DNA of 64,000 nucleotides from Methylophilus sp. 14 (GTDB lineage: Bacteria > Pseudomonadota > Gammaproteobacteria > Burkholderiales > Methylophilaceae), in the NCBI RefSeq assembly GCF_015354345.1, contig NZ_JADKYS010000008.1:1-64000 (forward strand), written 5' to 3'. Each line of letters starts with the position of its first letter. The first letter of the stretch is position 1. The notes below the pieces were generated by a model. It made no database searches, had not been told where the DNA came from, and was given only the letters and a program-made list of their open reading frames with translations. This document shows positions 26,828 through 35,167 of the stretch, in pieces. The position numbers were made by a program, and so were the translations under genes.

Positions 26828-28550
26828 CTATTCGTTGGTGACGGCTTCGACTTCTTCAATCGAGGTTAAGCCCTGTTTCACCTTGAGCAAGCCGGATTCC
26901 CGCAGGTCTTTCACGCCTTCTTTTTTTGCTTGTGCCGCAATATCCAGCGCGTTGCCGTTAGACATAATAATCTGCGCCATGGCTTCACTGATAGGCATGA
27001 CCTGGTAAATGCCGACGCGGCCTTTATATCCATTATTGCAGTGCTCACAGCCGCCTTCTTTCGCCCCATAGAGTTGCCAGTCGCCGTGCAGCATGGCTTC
27101 TGTGAAGCCCACTTTGAGCAGCGCTTCCTGCGGGACATCTAGCGGCACTTTGCAGTGCTTGCACAAGCGTCTGGCCAGACGTTGTGCAGTAATTAACGTC
27201 ACGGCTGAGGCAATATTAAAGGGGGCGACGCCCATATTCAATAGCCGCGACAAGGTGGTTGGTGCATCATTAGTGTGCAGTGTGGACAACACCATGTGGC
27301 CGGTAGAGGCGGCTTTAATGGCCATGTCCGCGGTTTCCAGGTCACGAATCTCACCAATCATGATAATGTCTGGATCCTGGCGTAAAAAGGATTTTAGCGC
27401 GGCGGCAAAAGTCAGGCCTTGCTTGTCATTCACGTTGACCTGGTTAATGCCAGGCAACGGAATTTCTGCCGGGTCTTCAGCGGTGGAGATATTCACGCCT
27501 GGGTCGTTGAGCAGGTTCAGGCAAGTATACAGCGATACTGTTTTACCCGAGCCAGTTGGCCCGGTGACCAATACCAGACCATACGGACGGTGAATTGCCT
27601 TAAGTAAAGCCTCTTGTTGCTCAGACTCATAGCCCAGGGCTTCAATGCCTAGTGTGGCGCTGGTTGGGTCAAGAATCCGCATCACAATTTTTTCGCCGTG
27701 AATCAGCGGCAAGGTACTGACGCGGAAATCAATGGCACGCGTTTTACTCAGAATCAGCTTCATACGGCCATCTTGTGGAATTCTTTTTTTCAGCAATATC
27801 CAGGTTGGAAATCACTTTAATCCGCGAGGCCAGTTTTTCTTTAATGGCCAAGGGCGGTTGTGACATATCCCTCAACACGCCATCTATCCTGAAGCGGATA
27901 CGATAAAACTTTTCATAGGGCTCAAAGTGTAGGTCAGAAGCGCCCATATTGATGGCATCCATCAGCACTTTTTGCAGGAACTTGACGACTGGCGCGTCAT
28001 CTACCTCCTGCATCACTTCGACTTCCTGCGCTTCGCTGGTTTCCTCCAGCCCCAGGTCAAAGTCATCGCTGCCTGTATTCAGGCTAGACATGCTGGTGTC
28101 TTTGGATTCGACGACTCTATCTATCCATTTGCCCAGCTTGTCATCTTCCACCACCACCGGGAACAGGGTGGCGCCCATCTGGAACTGTATGGTGTCGAGT
28201 GAGTGCAGGTTGGTGGGGTCGGAAATCGCAATGTAAGCCACATTGCTTTTTTGTTGCAGCAGCAATACGCGGTGCGACTGCATGAGTTTGAGATCTATGG
28301 TTTTGTCAGGCAGGGAGTCCTGATCCAGCGCGTCCAGGTCTAGAAACGGAAAGCCGAAGGCATCTGAAGCGGTTTGTGCGATATCTTTAGCGGAAATCCT
28401 TTTTTGTGCCAGCGTCGCGGATAGAAAGCTGACCTTTTGTGCCAGGGATTTTTCCTGTAAAGCGGCGGCATCCTCTTCGCTCATGAGCGAAGATTGCACC
28501 AGCATGCGCGCCATGCCTCCCAGTTTCCGTGAACTTTCCAGTGTTGCCAT
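26828..28550 (-). pseudogene. pilB: Type IV pilus assembly ATPase PilB, reading frame broken at an A7 run
   Basis: PilB powers pilus extension. Two overlapping frames together give a normal PilB of about 573 residues. The 5' part (28550 to 27744) holds the MshEN N-terminal domain and the start of the ATPase domain up to [10 protein letters not shown], then runs into unrelated residues. The 3' part (27796 to 26828) resumes with [10 protein letters not shown] and includes Walker [14 protein letters not shown], the Walker B/Asp box [10 protein letters not shown] and the tetracysteine motif CKHC...CEHC. The break coincides with seven A residues (sense strand; plus-strand T7 at 27784-27790). Six would restore [10 protein letters not shown], the family sequence. 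This is either a sequencing indel, a real mutation or a site of transcriptional slippage. Confidence 0.85.
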
Positions 28551-28738
28551 AGATGTCTTTATGCGTGTCTTCTAAACAGTGAAATAGGTCAGTTAATGTA
28601 CTGATACAACTATACTTTTTACTTCAGTATACGTGGACAATTCCTGATTCAAATCGTTGAAAAGACGGGCTCTCATGCAGCATTTATACAAATTTTAACT
28701 GGATTTTTTAGCTTTCATTGAAAGATACAAAAATACGC

Positions 28739-28767
28739 TTGACATTTAAATAATGCTAACTTATAAA
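28739..28767 (+). promoter_or_regulatory. Sigma-70 promoter of the cold shock gene
   Basis: TTGACA at 28739-28744 and TATAAA at 28762-28767 are separated by exactly 17 bases. Transcription should start near 28774, giving a 5' untranslated leader of about 125 bases before the cold shock gene. Long leaders of this kind are typical of cspA mRNAs and act in temperature-dependent translation. The rest of the 348-base gap between pilB and the cold shock gene (28551-28898) shows no gene. Confidence 0.75.
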
Positions 28768-28898
28768 TCCTTAAGGCGTTTGGGTTCAGGTTTTTTGTAG
28801 CCGTCTTTAAGTAAAGCAAAGCTTGTTAATTGCGACTGGAGTACTTGAGACAAACTTTTGGGGCGCCTCCCTGTTAAGTAAAAAAGTAAGGAAGTAAA

Positions 28899-29102
28899 AT
28901 GGCAACAGGTACCGTAAAGTGGTTTAACGACTCTAAGGGCTTTGGATTCATTACTCCCGATGACGGTGGTGACGATTTGTTCGCACACTTCTCCGCAATC
29001 GTTGAATCTGGTTATAAAAGCTTGAAAGAAGGTCAACGTGTATCCTTTGATGTGACTGAAGGTCCAAAAGGGAAACAGGCCTCCAACATACAAAAAGCAT
29101 AA
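28899..29102 (+). CDS. CspA-family cold shock protein
   Basis: This is a 67-residue single cold shock domain that binds single-stranded RNA or DNA and melts RNA structure. The RNP1 motif KGFGFITP (residues 13-20) and RNP2-type DLFAHFSAI (26-34) are present, and the N-terminus [14 protein letters not shown] is typical. A strong AAGGAAG ribosome binding site lies upstream of the ATG. It is monocistronic, between a strong promoter with a long leader and a perfect terminator. Several csp paralogues usually exist, so I give no exact symbol. Confidence 0.95.
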   Translation: MATGTVKWFNDSKGFGFITPDDGGDDLFAHFSAIVESGYKSLKEGQRVSFDVTEGPKGKQASNIQKA

Positions 29103-29127
29103 TTTTTGTTTTAGGGGTAAAAAATAC

Positions 29128-29159
29128 AAAACGGCTCGCAATTGCGAGCCGTTTTTTTT
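29128..29159. terminator. Bidirectional terminator between the cold shock gene and icd
   Basis: A perfect palindrome (AAAACGGCTCGCA against TGCGAGCCGTTTT) is followed by a run of eight T on the plus strand. It lies 25 bases after the cold shock gene and 30 bases beyond the icd stop, so it can serve both converging units. Confidence 0.92.
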
Positions 29160-29188
29160 ATGCCTGATGCTGGTGAGCCGGCAATCTA

Positions 29189-30427
29189 TTAAGACATTTG
29201 CTTGATGATCTCGTCACCAAATTCAGCCGTACCAACTTGGGTAGCGCCTTCCATCTGGCTGCTAAAGTCACCGGTCACGCGTTTGCTCGCAATGGCTTTG
29301 GCTACGCCGTTGATGACCAGGTCTGCCGCTTCTACCCAGCCCATATGGCGCAGCATCATTTCCGCTGACAGAATCAGTGAGCTTGGGTTGGCCAGGTTTT
29401 TACCCGCAATTTTAGGTGCCGTGCCGTGCGTGGCTTCAAACATGGCCACGGTGTCGCTTAAGTTGGCACCAGGGGCAATGCCGATACCGCCAACTTGTGC
29501 CGCCAGCGCGTCACTCATGTAATCGCCATTGAGGTTCAAGGCAGCCACGACATCGTAATCTTCCGGATGCAACAGGATTTCTTGCAGGAAGGCATCGGCG
29601 ATACAGTCTTTGATCACAATGCCATTTGGCAGTTTGCACCATGGGCCGCCATCAATCAGCTCGGCACCAAACTCCTCTTTGGCCAGTTGATAGCCCCAGT
29701 CACGGAAGCCCCCCTCGGTGAATTTCATGATGTTGCCTTTGTGGGTGATGGTCACCGATTTGCGGTTGTTATCAATCGCGTATTGAATCGCTTTACGGAT
29801 CAGACGCTTGCTGCCGTCAATCGACACAGGTTTGATGCCAATCGCTGAGGCTTCCGGGAAGCGGATTTTCTTGCGGACGCCCATGTCGCTCAAGAAGTTA
29901 ATCACTTTCTTCACTTCTTCAGTCCCGGCCGCCCATTCAATACCGGCGTAAATGTCTTCGGTGTTTTCCCTGAAAATCACCATGTCGGTTTTTTCTGGGT
30001 GTTTGACCGGGCTAGGCACGCCAGTGAAGTACTGGATAGGGCGCAGGCAAACGTATAAATCCAGTTCCTGGCGCAAGGTCACGTTCAATGAACGGATGCC
30101 GCCGCCCACAGGCGTGGTTAATGGGCCTTTGATCGAAATGACATAGTCTTTCAGCACCGCCATGGTTTCATCAGATAACCAGGTGTCTTTGTCATAGACC
30201 GTTGTAGATTTTTCACCGGCGTAGACTTCCATCCAGGAGATTTTGCGTTTGCCGCCATAGGCTTTTTCAACCGCAGTATCCACCACTTTGATCATGGGTG
30301 GCGTAATGTCGATACCAATGCCATCGCCCTCGATAAACGGGATAATAGGTTGGTCGGGAACATTTAGGGTATTATCAGCATTGACGGTGATTTTGCTGCC
30401 GGTCGCAGGCACCTTGATTTTAGACAT
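29189..30427 (-). CDS. icd: Isocitrate dehydrogenase
   Basis: Icd oxidatively decarboxylates isocitrate to 2-oxoglutarate. The 412-residue protein starts at the ATG of [10 protein letters not shown], with GGAAA six bases upstream, and aligns along its length with E. coli Icd (416). It has the substrate loop [18 protein letters not shown] and the metal-binding [12 protein letters not shown]. In the coenzyme pocket, E. coli Lys344 is kept but Tyr345, Val351, Tyr391 and Arg395 are replaced by Ile (APKIAG), Ala (LANP), Gly and Ser (VTGDFSS). Three of these are NAD-type residues, so NAD preference is possible. It is divergent from rluE with only ten bases between the starts. Confidence 0.95.
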   Translation of the reverse strand: MSKIKVPATGSKITVNADNTLNVPDQPIIPFIEGDGIGIDITPPMIKVVDTAVEKAYGGKRKISWMEVYAGEKSTTVYDKDTWLSDETMAVLKDYVISIKGPLTTPVGGGIRSLNVTLRQELDLYVCLRPIQYFTGVPSPVKHPEKTDMVIFRENTEDIYAGIEWAAGTEEVKKVINFLSDMGVRKKIRFPEASAIGIKPVSIDGSKRLIRKAIQYAIDNNRKSVTITHKGNIMKFTEGGFRDWGYQLAKEEFGAELIDGGPWCKLPNGIVIKDCIADAFLQEILLHPEDYDVVAALNLNGDYMSDALAAQVGGIGIAPGANLSDTVAMFEATHGTAPKIAGKNLANPSSLILSAEMMLRHMGWVEAADLVINGVAKAIASKRVTGDFSSQMEGATQVGTAEFGDEIIKQMS

Positions 30428-30437
30428 AGCACTTTCC

Positions 30438-30980
30438 ATGTTATTACTGTTTAACAAACCCTTTAACGTCGTTTGCCAGTTTACTGCTCATGAGAAGCAC
30501 GCGACGCTCAAGGACTATATTCCGATTCCCAACGTATATGCCGCCGGGCGGTTAGATACCGATTCTGAGGGATTGCTTATTCTAACCGATGACGGCGGAT
30601 TGCAACATCGTTTAAGTCATCCCAAGCATAAACAGGTCAAAACCTATTGGGCACAAGTCGAAGGTGCTCCTACACAAGCAGATTTGATGCCATTGCAACA
30701 GGGCGTAGACCTGGGTGACTTTGTAACGCAGCCTGCACAGGTCAAAATCATCGCTGAACCTGACCAATTGTGGCAACGGGAACCGCCGATTCGCGAGCGT
30801 AAGCATATTCCCACTACCTGGCTGGAGATTAAGATCAGTGAAGGCAAGAACCGCCAGGTGCGGCGAATGACCGCCCACGTGGGGTTTCCAACCTTGCGTT
30901 TGATCCGTTATGCGATTGGCCCGTACACGTTGGACGGAATCTTGCTTGGGCAATATGAGAAAGTCAGTTTAGTAAGGTAA
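30438..30980 (+). CDS. rluE: Ribosomal large-subunit pseudouridine synthase RluE-like
   Basis: RluE isomerises U2457 in 23S rRNA. From the ATG at 30438 the protein has 180 residues. It has [14 protein letters not shown] at the start (RluE family members begin here), the catalytic-aspartate motif [16 protein letters not shown] and [22 protein letters not shown] near the end. A longer frame from 30288 would add 50 residues antisense to icd and unlike the family. Because its start lies ten bases from the icd start, its promoter must sit inside the 5' part of icd. No clear ribosome binding site is seen. Confidence 0.9.
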   Translation: MLLLFNKPFNVVCQFTAHEKHATLKDYIPIPNVYAAGRLDTDSEGLLILTDDGGLQHRLSHPKHKQVKTYWAQVEGAPTQADLMPLQQGVDLGDFVTQPAQVKIIAEPDQLWQREPPIRERKHIPTTWLEIKISEGKNRQVRRMTAHVGFPTLRLIRYAIGPYTLDGILLGQYEKVSLVR

Positions 30981-30983
30981 ATC

Positions 30984-31688
30984 ATGAAACAAGTGGTGGT
31001 ATTCAGACACGCTTGCTGCGAGGGTGCTGGTTATTTGGGCACTTTTTTAGCGCGGCATGCTATTCCGTGGTGCGAAGTGCGCATTGATAAAGGCGAAGCG
31101 GTACCGACTTCGGTCGACGATTACAGCGGAATCGTGCTCATGGGCGGCCCCATGAGTGTGAACGATGACTTGCCGTGGATTCCGCCGTTGCTGCAATTAA
31201 TCCGGCAGGCGGTAGACAAAGATGTGCCCTTGCTTGGGCATTGCCTGGGTGGGCAGTTGATCAGTAAAGCACTGGGCGGTGTCGTCAGCAAGAATCCGGT
31301 CAAGGAGATCGGCTGGGGCCAAGTGCAGGTGGCTGATCATGCTGCCGCGCGCGACTGGTTTGGCGATCTGCAAGGGTTTAACAGCTTTCACTGGCACGGC
31401 GAGACATTTACGGTGCCAGCAGGGGCGACGCACGTGTTATCCAGCCCCTATTGCGCTAATCAGGCTTATGTCATGGGCAAGCATATAGGCTTGCAGTGCC
31501 ATATTGAAATGACACCCGAGATGGTCAAAGTGTGGACCGAACAATGGAAGAATGACATCGCCAGTGCGGCGGCCAGCCCGGCGGTACAATCGGCGGATAC
31601 CATGCTGGCAGAGGTGGCAGAAGATTGTGACGTGCTGCACCAGGTGGCGGATAAAGTGTACAGCCGCTGGATTCAGGGCCTGGCTTAA
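30984..31688 (+). CDS. Class I glutamine amidotransferase (GMP synthase-like)
   Basis: The 234-residue protein is a free-standing GATase1 domain. The nucleophile elbow is GHCLGGQL (Cys near residue 86) and the catalytic His-Glu pair is in LQCHIEMTPE. Preceding blocks include VLMGGPMSVND and WGQVQV. Free-standing members of this family hydrolyse glutamine or gamma-glutamyl compounds, but their acceptors are often unknown. It follows rluE after three bases, probably in one transcript. I do not assign guaA, since the synthetase domain is missing. Confidence 0.85.
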   Translation: MKQVVVFRHACCEGAGYLGTFLARHAIPWCEVRIDKGEAVPTSVDDYSGIVLMGGPMSVNDDLPWIPPLLQLIRQAVDKDVPLLGHCLGGQLISKALGGVVSKNPVKEIGWGQVQVADHAAARDWFGDLQGFNSFHWHGETFTVPAGATHVLSSPYCANQAYVMGKHIGLQCHIEMTPEMVKVWTEQWKNDIASAAASPAVQSADTMLAEVAEDCDVLHQVADKVYSRWIQGLA

Positions 31689-31703
31689 TTTTTTACGTTC
31701 GGT

Positions 31704-32579
31704 CTACTCGCGCTCAGCCAGGTCTGGCTGGGCTTTTTCCAACTTGTGCATAGCATAGCGTCGTTGCTTGTGACGGTTATATTGCCATAAGTATTGCGCC
31801 GGACATTGTGCCACCTGACGTTCAATCGCCTGATTGAGCAGGGTGGGCGTGCTGATATCATCAACCCGTGTCAGATGGATATTGAATCCTTTGCCTGCGG
31901 GTAGCCGTTCACCAAAGGCCATGATCACCACCGCATCGGCCTTGCTGGCCAGCTTGCTGGCCAGCCCCATGGTGTAGGCAGGCTTGCCAAAAAAATCCGC
32001 CCATTCGCCTTCACCCTGTCTGGGGATCTGGTCTGGCAAGATGCCGATAGCCAGGCCAGACTTCAACGACTGCAGTAGCTTTTTCACACCGCTGGCATTG
32101 GCTGGCGCCATCTCTACCTTGCCTTTTTCCCTGCCTTTGACCACCAGTTCGCTCAACCACTCTAGTTTTGGCGGCCGGTACAAGACCGTAATCGGTGCGC
32201 GTTCGCCATAGTAAATTGAGGTGATTTCAAAGCAGCCCAGGTGCGGCGTGAGGAATATCAGTCCTCTCTTTTGTGCTTGCGCTGCGGTCACATGTTCCCA
32301 GCCATGCACTTGCTGTATCAGCGGCAGCAGCTTGGCAGCAGGGCTTCCCCAAATGAAAAATGTTTCCATCAGGGCCTTGCCCGCCTCGATGCGGCTGGTT
32401 TTGACCAGTTGCCGGGCTTGGGCATCATCAGCCGCCAGGCCACTTTGTTGGATATTGGCCAGGGCGATGCCATTGCTTTTTTTGTCCGTCAGGTAAGATA
32501 GCCAGCCGAAAAAAGCGCCCAGTTGATGTACCCAGGAGAGTGGCAGGCAGGCCACGGTTTTACAGAAAAACAGCAACAT
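31704..32579 (-). CDS. LpxL/HtrB-family lipid A acyltransferase
   Basis: These enzymes add secondary acyl chains to Kdo2-lipid A at the inner membrane. The 291-residue protein has an N-terminal hydrophobic anchor, the catalytic HX4(D/E) motif as HLGCFE (about residue 113), YRPPK, and the ILPDQIPRQGEGEWADFFG block typical of the family. It could be LpxL- or LpxM-like; sequence alone does not tell which chain is added. It is divergent from the InaA-like gene at 32688 and opens the long LPS-related stretch of the window. Confidence 0.87.
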   Translation of the reverse strand: MLLFFCKTVACLPLSWVHQLGAFFGWLSYLTDKKSNGIALANIQQSGLAADDAQARQLVKTSRIEAGKALMETFFIWGSPAAKLLPLIQQVHGWEHVTAAQAQKRGLIFLTPHLGCFEITSIYYGERAPITVLYRPPKLEWLSELVVKGREKGKVEMAPANASGVKKLLQSLKSGLAIGILPDQIPRQGEGEWADFFGKPAYTMGLASKLASKADAVVIMAFGERLPAGKGFNIHLTRVDDISTPTLLNQAIERQVAQCPAQYLWQYNRHKQRRYAMHKLEKAQPDLAERE

Positions 32580-32687
32580 GAGACTAATTTATAAACGCAT
32601 TCTGTTAAAATTCGGGATTAGCCCGTATGTTAACAAAATGTGGTTTAAAAACCCGCATCTGCACAATTTATTTCAACACTGCTTATT

Positions 32688-33470
32688 TTGAAACTCGTCC
32701 AGCCACATTACCAAGAGCCCACCTGCCAGGCGGCATTGCAACAGCATGGGCTGGATGCGTTTGATGACTGGTGGGTACGCGAGATTGACTGGTTTGAAGC
32801 GCCTAACCAACGCCGTGGTGGCTGGAGTGGTGTTGGTAAACTGGTATTGCCGTTGGCAGGACAGTCTGCACTCACCGTGTTTGTTAAAAAGCAGCAGAAT
32901 CATGGTCGCCGTACCTGGCAGCATCCATTGACGGGTGAGCCTACTTTCAGGCGTGAGTTCCATCGTTTGCAGGCCTTGGCTGCCGCGGGTATCCCGTCGC
33001 CTAAGGTGCTGATGTATGCCGAGTCGCTACAGCCAGGCAACCAGCGCGCCATTTTAGTCACGGAAAATCTGCATGGATTTGTTGACCTGGAGCAGTGGCT
33101 ACCAACGCTGCTGAAGCAATCCCAGGCCGTGCGCAGGCAATACTTGCGTGCGATTGCAAGGCAGATCCGCCGCTTTCATGATTTGGGCTGGGTGCACCGC
33201 GCTTTGTATCCCAAACATATTTTTGTACAAGCGGATGACATCACTGCGCAAGTGGCGTTGATTGACCTGGAAAAAGCCAGGAAAAGCCTGGGTGCCTGGC
33301 GTCGCGCACGATTCGATTTGGCCGCGCTGCACCGTCATACCGAGGGCTTGGCAGACCGCGATCGCCTGTATTTTTTTAAACAGTATTTGCACGGTGAGGC
33401 ATTTGCGCGCCCTTTAAGCTGGTGCGATAAGCAGTTACTCAAACGCATTACCCAGCGTAGCAAGCGTTAA
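32688..33470 (+). CDS. InaA-like member of the LPS kinase superfamily, lacking the catalytic Asp
   Basis: The 260-residue protein resembles InaA and other members of the Kdo/WaaP kinase superfamily: WFEAPNQRRGGWSGV near residue 35, a beta-strand lysine in TVFVKKQ, GEPTFRREFHRLQAL, and VALIDLEKAR as the metal-binding segment. The catalytic loop reads WVHRALYPKHIFV where active WaaP has HRDxYxxHF, so the general-base aspartate is alanine. InaA proteins, as I recall them, also lack it. Kinase activity is therefore doubtful. The start is TTG at 32688; no in-frame ATG lies nearby. It begins a run of five same-strand genes ending with the carbamoyltransferase. Confidence 0.8.
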   Translation: MKLVQPHYQEPTCQAALQQHGLDAFDDWWVREIDWFEAPNQRRGGWSGVGKLVLPLAGQSALTVFVKKQQNHGRRTWQHPLTGEPTFRREFHRLQALAAAGIPSPKVLMYAESLQPGNQRAILVTENLHGFVDLEQWLPTLLKQSQAVRRQYLRAIARQIRRFHDLGWVHRALYPKHIFVQADDITAQVALIDLEKARKSLGAWRRARFDLAALHRHTEGLADRDRLYFFKQYLHGEAFARPLSWCDKQLLKRITQRSKR

Positions 33471-33479
33471 TACACAAGT

Positions 33480-34295
33480 ATGCCTATGGAACACACTTTA
33501 CCAAGATTCAGTATCGGGCTGGTCAATTACAAAACCCTGGATTTGACCCGCACTTGTTTGAATTTCCTCAAAAGCCATTTTGACAGTGGCGCGCTGGATG
33601 CCAATCGGGTGGACGTGTGGGTGGTAGATAACGACTCCGCCGACGAAAGCACTGCCTATTTGCGCAGTCTGGACTGGATACACCTGATTGAGCGCCCGTC
33701 GCCTGGTAAGGAGCAGGGGTTTGCCGCGCATGGCGAAGGCCTGGACCTGATTTTGGGTGCCATCCAGTCGGACTATCTGTTTTTGATGCATACCGATACG
33801 TTTATTTATGAGCCGCAAATTTTTATTGAGTGTTTGCAGCGCATGCAACGTCAGCCTGCTATTGCCGCCATTGGTTGCTTGCATCAATTGAACCGCGGGC
33901 ATCTACGTTTGTTCTGGCGCGCGTTTACCGGTTTTTTCAAATACCATAGCCGCCGCCTGAAACAACGTATGGGTTTGCCTGCACGCCAGGCCAGGCCTTA
34001 TATCGAACCTTACATTAAAAGCTTTTTCGCTTTGTGGAACGTGGGTTTGATGAAGCAGCTGGGTTACCGTTTTTATATGGAACAGCAAATTCCAGGCTAT
34101 GTGCTGCAAGACAAGCTGACAGCACAAGGCTATGTCATCGAGCGCATGTCGCCTGCCAGGTTGTTCCGCTATCTTGACCATGTCGAGGCCGGCACGGTGG
34201 GCCTTGTGAGCGGTTATACGGCGCAGAACCGCCGTTTGCAGCGCAAGCAGGCCATGCTTAAACAATTACAGTCACAGCAGGAACAGACAAAATGA
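33480..34295 (+). CDS. GT2-family glycosyltransferase
   Basis: The 271-residue cytosolic protein has a GT-A nucleotide-sugar-binding start (FSIGLVNYKTLDLTRTCL), the VVDNDSADES strand-loop at residues about 49-58, and FLMHTDTFIYEP as the metal-binding loop, followed by an acceptor region with several aromatic and basic residues (RLFWRAFTGFFKYHSRRL). No membrane segment is evident. Donor and acceptor are unknown; its neighbours suggest LPS core or another surface glycan. It starts nine bases after the InaA-like gene and overlaps the next gene by four. Confidence 0.82.
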   Translation: MPMEHTLPRFSIGLVNYKTLDLTRTCLNFLKSHFDSGALDANRVDVWVVDNDSADESTAYLRSLDWIHLIERPSPGKEQGFAAHGEGLDLILGAIQSDYLFLMHTDTFIYEPQIFIECLQRMQRQPAIAAIGCLHQLNRGHLRLFWRAFTGFFKYHSRRLKQRMGLPARQARPYIEPYIKSFFALWNVGLMKQLGYRFYMEQQIPGYVLQDKLTAQGYVIERMSPARLFRYLDHVEAGTVGLVSGYTAQNRRLQRKQAMLKQLQSQQEQTK

Positions 34296-35167
34296 CGATC
34301 TCAGACGGGGTATTGCCGATTGAAATGGCGCATGGTTTTACGCTAGATGCGCAACAGGCCAAGGACATAGGGAGTCTGTTGTCTGAGGATTATGCGCAGG
34401 CGCAGCCTTTTCCACATGCTGTCATTGACGATATTTTTCCCACGGCGTTTACGCAGTTGCTGCTGGACCACTTTCCGCAAGACCCCAAAGCGCATGACAA
34501 AGTCTATGAAAAGGGTTATGGCGGCACGCATAAGCGGCAGATCTCGCCGTATGACTGTGACGAAACGCTGCGTGCGGCGTTTGCCTTATTCAATTCTGCC
34601 CCGATGCTGCAGTTTATTGAGGCGTTAACGGGCATGAAAGGGCTGTTGCCTGACCCGTATTTTGCCGGTGGTGGCCTACATGAGACCTCGGCAGGCGGTT
34701 TGCTGGGTATTCATGCCGATTTTCAGGTGAATGAAGGCTTGCAGCTTTACCGCCGCGTGAATATGCTGGTGTACCTGAATCAGGACTGGTTGCCGGAGTA
34801 CGGCGGTAATTTAGAGCTATGGGACAGGCAAATGCAGGCCAAGCAGCAAACGGTGGCGCCTGTGTTTAACCGCTGTGTGATTTTTAATACCGATGCTGAC
34901 AGTTTTCATGGGCATCCAGATCCGTTAACGACGCCGGACGGCGTGACGCGCCGCTCGATTGCACTGTATTACTACCAGGCCTTGCCTATTCCTAATGAGG
35001 AAGGCGAATCACGCCATACCTTGTATGTGGCGCGCCCGCATGACGATGCAGCGACCAAGTCGCAAGTCAGAAAAATGATGAAAAAACGCGATAAACGCGC
35101 GAAAAAGTTATTCTCTGGCCAATCAGGCTGGCTACAACAACTCACGCAGTGGTGGAAATCCCGCTAA
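34292..35167 (+). CDS. 2-oxoglutarate/Fe(II)-dependent oxygenase
   Basis: The 291-residue protein has a 2OG-Fe(II) oxygenase core like that of prolyl-4-hydroxylase-type enzymes. The iron ligands are His-x-Asp in GIHADFQVNE (about residue 150) and the distal His in SFHGHPDP (about residue 207), with the 2-oxoglutarate arginine in TRRSIALYYYQ. The C-terminal 35 residues are basic. Small-molecule, sugar or protein hydroxylation are all possible. It overlaps the glycosyltransferase by four bases and the double kinase by one, so it is tightly coupled to a glycan-modifying set. It does not resemble the Kdo hydroxylase KdoO family as I recall it. Confidence 0.83.
   Translation: MTISDGVLPIEMAHGFTLDAQQAKDIGSLLSEDYAQAQPFPHAVIDDIFPTAFTQLLLDHFPQDPKAHDKVYEKGYGGTHKRQISPYDCDETLRAAFALFNSAPMLQFIEALTGMKGLLPDPYFAGGGLHETSAGGLLGIHADFQVNEGLQLYRRVNMLVYLNQDWLPEYGGNLELWDRQMQAKQQTVAPVFNRCVIFNTDADSFHGHPDPLTTPDGVTRRSIALYYYQALPIPNEEGESRHTLYVARPHDDAATKSQVRKMMKKRDKRAKKLFSGQSGWLQQLTQWWKSR

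Noticed and set aside
27770-27800. Programmed -1 ribosomal frameshift at A AAA AAG in pilB
   Set aside because: The heptamer is in frame, but the -1 frame meets a stop after a few codons. The shift needed is +1 (or loss of one A), so this mechanism does not fit.
35149-35167. GTG start at 35149 for the double-kinase gene
   Set aside because: It would overlap the oxygenase gene by 19 bases. The ATG at 35167 forms a standard TAATG junction and loses no domain residues.
34292-35167. Assignment of the oxygenase as Kdo hydroxylase KdoO
   Set aside because: The motif context does not match KdoO as I recall it. Only the general 2OG-Fe(II) core is supported.
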